In this document: in pieces, positions 27,769-35,404 of the stretch
Position numbering within the stretch: the first letter of the stretch is position 1
How the letters are laid out: each line of letters opens with the position of its first letter
Assembly (NCBI GenBank): GCA_012511175.1
Contig: JAAZGO010000028.1
Coordinates: 1 to 64,000 of the forward strand
DNA: 64,000 bases
From: Fastidiosipila sp.
GTDB taxonomy: Bacteria; Bacillota; Clostridia; Saccharofermentanales; DTU023
Direction: 5' to 3'
Program-made: the position numbers and the translations under genes
Notes under the pieces: model-generated
Databases searched by the model: none
Seen by the model: only the letters and a program-made list of their open reading frames with translations
What the model was told of the DNA's origin: nothing

Positions 27769-27788
27769 ACTTCAGTCTCCATAATAGT

Positions 27789-27820
27789 CGCCCGGCCACC
27801 CTGTAAAGAGTGTCCGGGCG
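27789..27820 (-). repeat. GC-rich hairpin after nucleoside-binding protein gene
   Basis: Inverted repeat with arms CGCCCGG (27789-27795) and CCGGGCG (27814-27820), extended by a CAC/GTG pair inside. It lies between the binding-protein stop and the ATPase start. No T run follows, so a stabilising 3' hairpin is more likely than a terminator. Confidence 0.5.
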
Positions 27821-27855
27821 TTCATGCCGTCCTTAAGCCGGAAGGCATTTATCTG

Positions 27856-28896
27856 CTATCCGAGCTTGCTCTTGAAGGTTTCAAATTCCGCGGCGGTGAT
27901 GGGCACGGCAATATCACCGTCGATGATCTTCTTTTCAACTTCAGCTGTCTTGTCAAGAATATCCTTGGGAACATGCTTGTCGGAACTGGGCGCAATGCCA
28001 ACCCCGCCTTCCTTAAGGCCGAAGAAGAAAGTTTTGCCGCCGACATCCTCACCCTCGAGGAAGCGTTTCGACAGCAGGTAAACGGCCTGATCAACATTCT
28101 TCAAGGCTGAGGTCAGGACATTGTCGGGTGCCAGTTCATTCTGGTCCAGGTCAACGCCGATGGCCCATTTGCCCATTTCCTTGGCTGCCGTAATACAGCC
28201 GGAACCGGCCTGGCCTGCCGCGTGATAAACAATGTCCGCACCGTCGCTGAACATCTTGGTCGCGGTCGCCTTGCCCTTGGCGGTATCGCCAAAGGTGTCA
28301 ATGGTCACGTAGTCGACCCGGATATCCTTGCCCAGCTCATGGGCGGCATAGGCGACACCTGCCAGGTAGCCGTACTGGAAGCGGAACATGACATCACCTT
28401 CCATGCCCAGCACAAAGCCGACATGGTCGGTCTCGGTCACATGACCGGCAATGTAACCGACCAGGAAAGATGACTCTTCGGAGTTGAACATGGCACCGAC
28501 CAGGTTGGGATATTCCCCATCCGGAAGGCCGACATCGACGATGCCAAACATCTGATCCTTATGTTCTTTCGAGGCCTCCTTGACTGATTCCTCCATGAGG
28601 AAGCCGATGCCCCAGATCATGTCATTGCCTTCCTCGGTTTTGTTGGTAAAGTTGACAGCGTAATCTGCTTCCTTCTCCGACTCCACGTAGGAGATTTCGT
28701 AGCCGTCCGCCTTCAGCTTCTCCATGCCGTTCCAGGCTGATTGGTTAAAGGACTCGTCATTGATCCCGCCAAGGTCGGTAATCAGGGCAACGCGCTTGGC
28801 CTTCCCCCCACCGTCCGGCTCTTTCGGCGCACATCCGACGCCCAGCGCCAGGATCAAAACCAGAACCAAAGCCAGGCTAAAGATTCTTTTTTTCAT
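27856..28896 (-). CDS. BMP family nucleoside-binding lipoprotein
   Basis: Receptor of the nucleoside importer, homologous to BmpA/PnrA/NupN. MKKRIFSLALVLVLILALGVG precedes the lipobox Cys. The family opening RVALITDLGGINDESFNQSAWNGMEKL is seen as LITDLGGINDESFNQSAW near residues 37-54, with Asp and Asn that contact the ribose, then VGFVLGMEGDVMFRFQYGY and GADIVYHAAGQAGSG. I moved the start to 28896, where AGGAGGAAAAT directly precedes the ATG; the frame opens ten residues earlier without a site. Length is 346 aa. Confidence 0.93.
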   Translation of the reverse strand: MKKRIFSLALVLVLILALGVGCAPKEPDGGGKAKRVALITDLGGINDESFNQSAWNGMEKLKADGYEISYVESEKEADYAVNFTNKTEEGNDMIWGIGFLMEESVKEASKEHKDQMFGIVDVGLPDGEYPNLVGAMFNSEESSFLVGYIAGHVTETDHVGFVLGMEGDVMFRFQYGYLAGVAYAAHELGKDIRVDYVTIDTFGDTAKGKATATKMFSDGADIVYHAAGQAGSGCITAAKEMGKWAIGVDLDQNELAPDNVLTSALKNVDQAVYLLSKRFLEGEDVGGKTFFFGLKEGGVGIAPSSDKHVPKDILDKTAEVEKKIIDGDIAVPITAAEFETFKSKLG

Positions 28897-28970
28897 ATTT
28901 TCCTCCTGTTTGATGGTGACTCGCATGAGTCAATTCTTCTATTTCCAAACGGCCCGGGGCCGTTGGTTCC

Positions 28971-29417
28971 TTACCCATGCAGGTAATCAAGATCCGATGG
29001 CCCGAAAGAATGGGGCAAAAGGGCGTTCAGGGATGTTTCCAGGTATTGGTCCGGCGCCTTGGCTACCAGGACGGTCATATCACCCGACGGCGGCAAAAAT
29101 TCACGCAAAAACTGGCGGCATATGCCGCAGGGGTACGCATAAGCCATGTCCCCGCTGTCCGACCCCTCCTCAGATCCCACAACCGCGATCGCGACAAACT
29201 CCCTTGAACCTGCAAAAGCAGCCTTGACGGCTGCAGTTCTTTCCGCACATATGGTGGCACCATAGGAAGCGTTCTCTATATTGGCACCCGTAAACATTCG
29301 GCCATCCGATGTCAGCAGGGCAGCGCCCACCTGGAATCTGGAGTAGGGGGAATAACTCCCCTTGCGGGCTTCGAAAGCAGCCCCTACCAGCTTACGCTTC
29401 ATGCTCTCATCGATCAT
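28971..29417 (-). CDS. cdd: cytidine deaminase
   Basis: Deaminates cytidine and deoxycytidine to uridine and deoxyuridine in pyrimidine salvage. It is the small tetrameric type: zinc ligands Cys in ATICAERTA near residue 53 and Cys pair in PCGICRQF near 96-99, with catalytic Glu in CAER. SPYSRFQVGAALLTSDG near 22 and GANIENASYG near 43 bind the nucleoside. Length is 148 aa. It leads the nucleoside operon and would feed uridine to the phosphorylase at its far end. Confidence 0.95.
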   Translation of the reverse strand: MIDESMKRKLVGAAFEARKGSYSPYSRFQVGAALLTSDGRMFTGANIENASYGATICAERTAAVKAAFAGSREFVAIAVVGSEEGSDSGDMAYAYPCGICRQFLREFLPPSGDMTVLVAKAPDQYLETSLNALLPHSFGPSDLDYLHG

Positions 29418-29477
29418 TCCCGGATCGTTCTCCCCTTAATCGCTAATCCATACAGATGAAAGGCAGTATTTTTATCT

Positions 29478-29486
29478 ATTTTAGCA
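29478..29486 (-). promoter_or_regulatory. putative extended -10 promoter of cdd/nucleoside operon
   Basis: TGC-TAAAAT, an extended -10 element, about 60 bases before cdd. There is no good -35 at 17 bases. The same nine bases precede malQ at 32462. Confidence 0.35.
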
Positions 29487-29552
29487 TAAAAGGAGTGGAG
29501 CAGATTCCCCCATGAACGAAGGCCTTCGCCCTCATCATCTCCGAGCCATTGA

Positions 29553-29581
29553 TTGACATCATCACGCATATTTCATATAGT
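29553..29581 (+). promoter_or_regulatory. promoter of CAP-domain lipoprotein gene
   Basis: Perfect TTGACA at 29553-29558, 17-base spacer and TATAGT at 29576-29581. The first ATG of a lipoprotein signal peptide follows at 29619, which supports that start. Confidence 0.7.
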
Positions 29582-29618
29582 TGCGTCAGTCAGATCACTT
29601 CTTTGGGCGGATTCTGTC

Positions 29619-30014
29619 ATGAAAAGAATTTTAATTTCGCTGTTTCTTCTTTTCCTTTCGCTGACCTTGCTGGCCGCCTGTCAGAATGCCTCACCCTTCA
29701 TGGAGAAGACCGCGGATCCCCGGGAAACGTACACGGAAACGACCGCCGCTTCCGAGCATCTATCGCCGGCCACGTCTCTGGCTGAGGAAACAAAGTGCGC
29801 GCAAACCGTCCCGGCGACCGCTTCTGACATGACAGCCGACGCGGCAACAACGGAAGAAACAAGAATCCCGCAAACCACGCACAAAGAGAGCGGCAGCCGG
29901 ACAACAAGGGTGACGACCGCGGGATGTGCGGTACCCGAGACTCCCCGCCCTTCCAGCCAGCGGGAGTCGCTTCCGGACCACGAACCGGAGCAACCCGGAT
30001 GGGAATTCAAGTGA
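29619..30014 (+). CDS. lipoprotein leader and linker of a CAP-domain protein, ended by in-frame TGA
   Basis: The 131-residue reading begins MKRILISLFLLFLSLTLLAA and then Cys21, a clear lipobox, so the product would be a surface lipoprotein. The rest is a low-complexity Thr/Ser/Ala/Glu linker with no fold. It stops at TGA 30012-30014, and the same frame continues directly into tandem CAP domains (next entry). The linker is the kind that normally tethers a CAP domain outside the cell, so this is best seen as the N-terminal part of one broken gene. A strong promoter lies upstream; the ribosome site (GGGCGG) is weak. Confidence 0.6.
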   Translation: MKRILISLFLLFLSLTLLAACQNASPFMEKTADPRETYTETTAASEHLSPATSLAEETKCAQTVPATASDMTADAATTEETRIPQTTHKESGSRTTRVTTAGCAVPETPRPSSQRESLPDHEPEQPGWEFK

Positions 30015-30026
30015 GGGCAGGGCTGG

Positions 30027-30824
30027 GTGGCCGTTGGCCCCCCTCCGGCGACAGATCCCCACTACGAAGATGACTTTGAAAAGAAAATCCTGGAGCTGGT
30101 CAACAAGGAGCGCAAAACCGCAGGCCTGAATCCGGTCAAGTCAAGCCAGGGGTTGAACGATGCGGCACAAGTCCGGGCCAGGGAACTCACAGAAAGCTTC
30201 AGCCACACACGGCCTAACGGCAGCGCTTATGACACAGCCATCAAAATCCCTTACATGGTTTCAGGTGAAAATATTGCTATAGGGCAGAAGACGCCCCAAC
30301 AAGTAATGGAAGCCTGGATGAATTCACCCGGCCACCGGGACAATATCCTGAATCCGTACTGGACACATTTGGGTGCCGGCTGCTGGCACGATTCGAGCCG
30401 TTCCTCAGTGTGCCATTGGGCCCAAATTTTTGGCCTTATCCCATCATCAGAGAAATTCCACAATGAGGCCTACGACCAGGAACTGTTCCGTTTGATCAAC
30501 GGGGAAAGAACAACAAAAGGGTTGGAACTTTTAGTCATGACAGACGCGACGCACGATCTGGCCCAAAGGCTGGCCGCGTATTACAGCCAACATAAGGCCT
30601 ATCCGGCCTGGCCCGATCTGGGCATATTCAGCCAGGTCGTGTTCCAGGGTTCCTGGGGGCCATACGCCCTCGATACACCCCAAATGTTATTCTCCCGTCT
30701 GAGGGACACTTGCGGAAACATCATCGACGGCGGTCACACCCACCTCGGTATTGGCTACTATCACAACTGGGAGGGAAACTCTATACATTGGTGGGCCATT
30801 ATCTGGGGTCCGCCCGGCTACTGA
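30027..30824 (+). CDS. tandem CAP/SCP-domain protein, C-terminal part of split gene
   Basis: In frame with the preceding leader across TGA 30012-30014. The first CAP (cysteine-rich secretory/YkwD-like) domain runs from FEKKILELVNKERKTAGL to CHWAQIFG, with GENIAIGQKTPQQVMEAW and SPGHRDNILNPYWTHLGAG. A second, weaker copy starts YDQELFRLINGERTTKGLEL and ends NSIHWWAIIWGPPGY. A GTG at 30027 could serve as a start, but the product would lack a signal peptide, odd for this extracellular family. So the whole is either a recent pseudogene, a sequencing error or a read-through product. Function of bacterial CAP proteins is mostly unknown. Confidence 0.65.
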   Translation: MAVGPPPATDPHYEDDFEKKILELVNKERKTAGLNPVKSSQGLNDAAQVRARELTESFSHTRPNGSAYDTAIKIPYMVSGENIAIGQKTPQQVMEAWMNSPGHRDNILNPYWTHLGAGCWHDSSRSSVCHWAQIFGLIPSSEKFHNEAYDQELFRLINGERTTKGLELLVMTDATHDLAQRLAAYYSQHKAYPAWPDLGIFSQVVFQGSWGPYALDTPQMLFSRLRDTCGNIIDGGHTHLGIGYYHNWEGNSIHWWAIIWGPPGY

Positions 30825-30854
30825 AACCCCTAAGGGCCCCAAGTTCCGCTCCCG

Positions 30855-32432
30855 TCAGCTGTCCCCCTGAGTTCTCCCAGGGAGCCTTCCGCTCATCCGG
30901 GTCAGCTCCCGCATCCGGGTGGCCAGCTCCAGGGTCAGGGCATCAGGCAGCATCCGCCACCGCCAGTTGCCTTCTGCCTTGCCCGGCCGGTTCATCCGGC
31001 TCTCGTCACCGAGCCCCAGCAGATCCTGCATCTGGAAAATCACCGTGTTGCAGACACTGGTCGCCGCGCCACGCATCATGCCGAAAATGAGCCCCTCCTC
31101 CTCACTCAGGCCCAGATAGCGCTTGGCAAAGGCAGTCTCTTCGGGGTCGGCTGCCTCAAACCAACCGGCGATGGTGTCGTTGTCGTGAGTTCCCGTGTAA
31201 AGGATGGCATTCTCTGTCAGGTTATGGGGGAGGTAATCACTCGTCACCTCGGGATTGAAAGCAAATTGAAGCACTTTCATGCCGGGAAAACCGGTGCGTT
31301 CCCTGAAAGCGTAAACTTCTTCTGTCATGTAACCCAGATCTTCCGCAATAATAGGAAGAGGTCCCAGTTCTTTTTCCATGGCCTCGAAAAGGGCATCGGC
31401 CGGTCCGGGCACCCAGTATCCGCGCCGGGCGGTTTTATCTCCATAGGGAACAGCCCAATAGGACTCGAGTCCGCGAAAGTGATCAATCCGGATCATGTCG
31501 TAGAGTCGGAGTTGAAAGCGCATCCGCTCCGTCCACCAGTGATAGCCCTCCGCCGCATGAGCTTTCCATTCATAAAGCGGATTGCCCCACAACTGGCCGT
31601 CATCAGAGAAATAATCGGGCGGGCAGCCCGCCACAAAGGTCGGCGTAAAGTTTTCGTCAAGCTGAAAAAGCCCGGGCTCCAGCCAGACTTCAACCGAATC
31701 TTCCGCAGCGTAGATGGGCAGGTCACCGATGATGCAGATACCGGCGTTGGCAGCATAGATCCTCACCTGCTGCCACTGGCGGAAAAAAAGGAACTGCAGG
31801 AATTTTTCAAACTGCAAGTCATCCTGCCTGCCCTGCTCAAACTCGAGCAGGGCAACCGGGTCGCGTCCTCTGTAGGGTTTGGGCCAGGTCCGCCAGGACG
31901 CCCCGCCATGGGCCGCCTTCAGCGTCATAAAAAGAGCAAAGTCATGGAGCCAGGAGACGTCTTCCTTGACGCAAAAGACCTTGAATTCATGCTCCAGTGT
32001 CTCATGGCCTCCCTGCTTGAACTCTTCCCATGCGAGCCGGAGCAGTTTTCTTCTGTTTTTCCATAGCAAGCCGAAGTCAACCGAAGCGGGATCTGCCCCG
32101 AACTTGAATTTTCGGGGGGCTTCCGGCGACAGGAGGTTTTCACGGATCAGCAGGCCGGGATCGATCAGATAGGGATTCCCCGCCCTGTCGGATACGCATT
32201 GATAGGGCGAGTCACCGTAACCTGTCACCCCCAACGGCAGGATCTGCCAGCATGACTGACCCGACAATGCCAGAAAATCAATGAAATCAAGCGCCGTATC
32301 ACCAAGCGTTCCGACCCCGAAAGGTGACGCAAGGCTCGTGACATGACACAGGATCCCGCTTTTCCGCCCCTGGCGCACAACCTTGAAGTTATACCGCTGA
32401 TCCAGGCCGGTTCCCGCAATTGAATCCATCAT
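30855..32432 (-). CDS. malQ: 4-alpha-glucanotransferase
   Basis: Amylomaltase of GH77: transfers alpha-1,4-glucan segments between malto-oligosaccharides and releases glucose. Family marks: RKSGILCHVTSLASPFGVGTLGD reduced to its key SLASPFGVGTLG near residues 32-43, GYGDSPYQ near 71, the nucleophile Asp in MIRIDHFRGLESYW near 315, acid/base Glu in PIIAEDLGYM near 359, and TGTHDNDTIAGW near 412. Length is 525 aa. It stands beside the malto-oligosaccharide-type importer and the glucokinase-like ROK protein is at 14949, together a route from maltodextrin to glucose 6-phosphate. Confidence 0.95.
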   Translation of the reverse strand: MMDSIAGTGLDQRYNFKVVRQGRKSGILCHVTSLASPFGVGTLGDTALDFIDFLALSGQSCWQILPLGVTGYGDSPYQCVSDRAGNPYLIDPGLLIRENLLSPEAPRKFKFGADPASVDFGLLWKNRRKLLRLAWEEFKQGGHETLEHEFKVFCVKEDVSWLHDFALFMTLKAAHGGASWRTWPKPYRGRDPVALLEFEQGRQDDLQFEKFLQFLFFRQWQQVRIYAANAGICIIGDLPIYAAEDSVEVWLEPGLFQLDENFTPTFVAGCPPDYFSDDGQLWGNPLYEWKAHAAEGYHWWTERMRFQLRLYDMIRIDHFRGLESYWAVPYGDKTARRGYWVPGPADALFEAMEKELGPLPIIAEDLGYMTEEVYAFRERTGFPGMKVLQFAFNPEVTSDYLPHNLTENAILYTGTHDNDTIAGWFEAADPEETAFAKRYLGLSEEEGLIFGMMRGAATSVCNTVIFQMQDLLGLGDESRMNRPGKAEGNWRWRMLPDALTLELATRMRELTRMSGRLPGRTQGDS

Positions 32433-32461
32433 CAGCCTCTTTCAGGAATGGAATTGACCTG

Positions 32462-32470
32462 ATTTTAGCA
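32462..32470 (-). promoter_or_regulatory. putative extended -10 promoter of malQ
   Basis: TGC-TAAAAT about 30 bases before malQ, identical to the element before cdd, again with no convincing -35. Confidence 0.35.
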
Positions 32471-32545
32471 CAAGACAAGGGCAGCCCCGGCTTGGCACCT
32501 TTCAGGTAAAATAGGAATCGGATGATGGCGGGAGTGTGAGCTTGA

Positions 32546-33418
32546 ATGGTCGAGCATCTTGATATTGACAAACAAACCGGGATACGACAGCAATGGGAGG
32601 CCCTTCTTTCCTCAGCCGGACTGCAGGCCGATCCTCCCTATTCTTCAGTCCATGGGATTTTCGAGAATGGCAGGCTGGTCGCAACAGGGGCCAGGGATGG
32701 GAACAGGCTGAAATGCATCGCCATCGACCCCGGCCACCGGGGAGGATCTCTCTTCAGCCAGCTTATGACGGGCATCATTGCCCACGCCTTTGATCTTGGT
32801 ATCGGCAAACTCTACCTTTACGCAAAACCGGAAGCCGTGGCTGCCTTTGCCAGCGCAGGTTTTCTCTCCCTGGCTGTGGCCCCCGGGGGCGTCACCTTCA
32901 TGGAGCGGGGCAGGCCTTCTTTTGCAGACTACCTGGCCCGGCTTGAGGAAACAAGAGACCGGTATGACGGAGAGCACGGCAGGGCCGGCGGGCCTGTGGA
33001 ATCAATCGTGATCGAGGGGGATGTCCTCACATCCGCCGAACGTGCCCTGATCGAAAAAGCTGCAGGTCATGCAAAACGGGTGCATCTCTTCATCATGGGT
33101 GACGAAAAAGCCCTGGAACGCATTCGCCGTGAAACAGATGATCTGACCGGACTGATACACCATCCGGCAGAAGGGTATTTCATTCCGCCGGCTCTTTTTC
33201 CTGCCTATTTTCTGCCGGACCGGAGCGACCGGATCCGGACCCAGGCTTCACTTGATGCCCTCCTCTTTCGGAACCGGATCGCACCCAAACTGGAGATTAC
33301 TGACCGGACTGTCCTGGACGACCCGACAGATCCCCTCAAGTCGCTTTACAATGAAACGCTCAGGGCTTTTTTCCTGGGGGAGCCCCGATTAAACCGGGTG
33401 CTTCCCGGCCAGCGCTAG
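32546..33418 (+). CDS. citrate-lyase-ligase-like protein with GNAT domain and lost nucleotidyltransferase motif
   Basis: A 290-residue protein with the CitC layout. The N-terminal GNAT domain has KCIAIDPGHRGGSLFSQLM near residues 52-70. The rest aligns by eye with the citrate lyase ligase C-terminal domain: AAGHAKRVHLFIMGDE, EGYFIPPALFPAYFLPD near 209, and near 256 FRNRIAPKLEITDR before SLYNETLRAFF. At the place of the adenylyl-transfer motif (NPFTLGH in CitC) it reads EGDVLTSAE, with both His missing. So it probably cannot adenylate acetate, and no citDEF genes are near. Function unknown. It is convergent with the importer ATPase gene, end to end. Confidence 0.7.
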   Translation: MVEHLDIDKQTGIRQQWEALLSSAGLQADPPYSSVHGIFENGRLVATGARDGNRLKCIAIDPGHRGGSLFSQLMTGIIAHAFDLGIGKLYLYAKPEAVAAFASAGFLSLAVAPGGVTFMERGRPSFADYLARLEETRDRYDGEHGRAGGPVESIVIEGDVLTSAERALIEKAAGHAKRVHLFIMGDEKALERIRRETDDLTGLIHHPAEGYFIPPALFPAYFLPDRSDRIRTQASLDALLFRNRIAPKLEITDRTVLDDPTDPLKSLYNETLRAFFLGEPRLNRVLPGQR

Positions 33419-34504
33419 TTAGTTAATCCTCCCGCTTGTCTCCTCGTCGAAGAAATGGAGACCCTGCGTATCCAAGTGAAAATTGTGCTCCTCGTCAATT
33501 GCGTACTTGAAGTGGCCCGGCTCTGATATGACACACTCTTTCCCGTTGGGGAATTTACAGTAGAGCAGCTGCTCCTTGCCCAGCATTTCAATAACATCCA
33601 CCTCGACCGTGATTCCATTCTTCTCCGCCTTACCCGCCAAAAAGCGCTCGGACCGGATCCCCATGACTACGCGCTTTCCTTCGTGACCGGAAAGCTTCTT
33701 CTTGTCCTCCTGGCCGGGTTCAACCGTGAAGAGATCCCCGTCGGCTTTGAAAAGACCTTTCTCAATAACGCCAGGGAAGGTGTTCATCGTTGGAGAACCG
33801 ATGAAACCGGCGACAAACAGGTTGGCCGGTTTCTCATAAAACTCGGACGGACGGCCTGCCTGCTGCACCTTGCCGTCGTCCAGGAGAACGATCTTGGTTG
33901 CCATGGTCATGGCTTCTGTCTGGTCGTGTGTAACATAAATCGATGTCGTATCCAGGGATTTATGGAGCCTCACCAATTCAACGCGCATATGCTCGCGCAG
34001 TTTGGCATCCAGATTCGAAAGCGGTTCATCCAGCAGGAAAACACCGGCCTTTCTCACCATGGCCCGGCCGAGGGCGACGCGCTGACGCTGGCCGCCGGAA
34101 ATCTCCGACGGTTTGGAATAGAGATATTCCGTGATCTGCAGAAGCTCGGCCGCTTCGATGACACGGTCATGGATCACTGTCTTTTTTTCCCGCCGCATTT
34201 TCAGGGAGAAGGCCATGTTATCGTAAACCGTCATGTGAGGGTAAAGCGCGTAAGACTGGAAGACCATGGCAATATCCCTGTCCTTGGGTTCGACCTTGTT
34301 CATGCGTTTCCCGTCAAAAAGCAAGTCGCCTTCCGTGATGGAATTGAGCCCAGCGATCATGCGGAGGAGAGTGCTTTTTCCGCATCCCGAGGGTCCCAGA
34401 ATGACACAGAATTCCTTGTCTTCGATCTCCAGGTCGATGTGCCGGATGGTAAAGTTTTCCCGTCCCTCATATTTTTTGCCGATATTAACCAGGTCGACTT
34501 TCAT
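33419..34504 (-). CDS. sugar ABC transporter ATPase (MsmK/UgpC/MalK type)
   Basis: Cytosolic ATPase of a CUT1 sugar importer. Walker A LGPSGCGKSTLLRMIAGL is near residues 36-53, signature EISGGQRQRVALGRAMVR near 134, Walker B GVFLLDEPLSNLDAKLRE near 153 and switch His in VTHDQTEAM. From about residue 240 comes the TOBE/OB regulatory domain (FPGVIEKGLFKADGDLFTVE, MGIRSERFLAG). Length is 361 aa. It is the last gene of the importer operon; proteins of this type often serve several sugar importers. Confidence 0.93.
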   Translation of the reverse strand: MKVDLVNIGKKYEGRENFTIRHIDLEIEDKEFCVILGPSGCGKSTLLRMIAGLNSITEGDLLFDGKRMNKVEPKDRDIAMVFQSYALYPHMTVYDNMAFSLKMRREKKTVIHDRVIEAAELLQITEYLYSKPSEISGGQRQRVALGRAMVRKAGVFLLDEPLSNLDAKLREHMRVELVRLHKSLDTTSIYVTHDQTEAMTMATKIVLLDDGKVQQAGRPSEFYEKPANLFVAGFIGSPTMNTFPGVIEKGLFKADGDLFTVEPGQEDKKKLSGHEGKRVVMGIRSERFLAGKAEKNGITVEVDVIEMLGKEQLLYCKFPNGKECVISEPGHFKYAIDEEHNFHLDTQGLHFFDEETSGRIN

Positions 34505-34513
34505 GTTTGCCTC

Positions 34514-35404
34514 CTAACCTTTGACGGCGCCGCTCGCCAGCCCTGACACCAGCTGTTTTTGCAGCGCAATAAATAAAACAATGATGGGTACCGCTGTCAG
34601 AAGACCTCCGGCCGCGAAGACGGGCTGGTGCATGTTGCGGACGTCGTTAATCAGTGTGTGAAGCCCGGTCGCCAGGGTATAGGACTTGGGGTCATTCAAG
34701 AGAATGCTGGGGAGCATGAAGTCCAAAAAAGGGCCAATAAAGGACCACAGGGCTATCACAGCCAGCATGGGGCGGACAATGGGCATAATGATCAAGCGGT
34801 AAACCTGCAGGTTGCCGCAGCCGTCAATCCGGGCCGCATCATCGAGTTCCCTGGAGATGGAATCGATGTAACCCTTGAGAATGAAGGTATTGCCCGCAAT
34901 CCCGCCCCCCGCGTAAATCAGGATGAGAAACATCTGCCTGCTGAACCAGGGCGCGATGGAGACAATAATCGAGTGAAGGGTGTAGAAGGCCGCGATCCCC
35001 GCGAAGGAGGGAATGGTTTGGATCAACATGATGGCCATGAGCGATGCCTTGCGGCCCTTGAAACGGTAGCGCGAGTACGCGTAGCCGGTGAAAGAGACAA
35101 AAAACAAAGTCAACAGGGCCGTTGCCAGCGCAATCAGGATGGTGTTGACCACCCAGTTCAGAAAATAGGTTTCTCCAAAGAGATACTCGAAGTGCTTCAA
35201 GGAAAAGGAGAAGGATACACCGATTTGCAGATAAGACCCGTGGTTGCCGTTGAAGCTTGCAAAGAGGATCTGCGAAAGCGGCCAGAGGATTACAAAGACG
35301 TAGAAAAAAAGCAGAACATAGCTGATGGCCAGCATGACAACCTTGACGGCTGTCAGGGGCGGCCGGTCTGACAGGTAGAGTCTCTTTTCTTTTGTCCCGC
35401 TCAT
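34514..35404 (-). CDS. malto-oligosaccharide-type ABC transporter permease, MalG type
   Basis: Membrane subunit of the sugar importer, 296 aa with six helices. The MalG-type region ILKGYIDSISRELDDAARIDGCGNLQVYRLIIMPIVRPML holds the EAA loop; the core ELDDAARIDGCGNLQVYRL is near residues 190-208. The C-terminus GLASGAVKG is the family ending that reaches the ATPase. Its ATG overlaps the stop of the MalF-type gene by 4 bases. Confidence 0.93.
   Translation of the reverse strand: MSGTKEKRLYLSDRPPLTAVKVVMLAISYVLLFFYVFVILWPLSQILFASFNGNHGSYLQIGVSFSFSLKHFEYLFGETYFLNWVVNTILIALATALLTLFFVSFTGYAYSRYRFKGRKASLMAIMLIQTIPSFAGIAAFYTLHSIIVSIAPWFSRQMFLILIYAGGGIAGNTFILKGYIDSISRELDDAARIDGCGNLQVYRLIIMPIVRPMLAVIALWSFIGPFLDFMLPSILLNDPKSYTLATGLHTLINDVRNMHQPVFAAGGLLTAVPIIVLFIALQKQLVSGLASGAVKG

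Noticed and set aside
30012-30042. Selenocysteine insertion at the TGA of the CAP gene, with a hairpin just after it
   Set aside because: The residue would fall in a low-complexity linker, not at a redox site, and the hairpin loop is only three bases. A nonsense change is simpler. SelB-type signal scoring would be needed to revive the idea.
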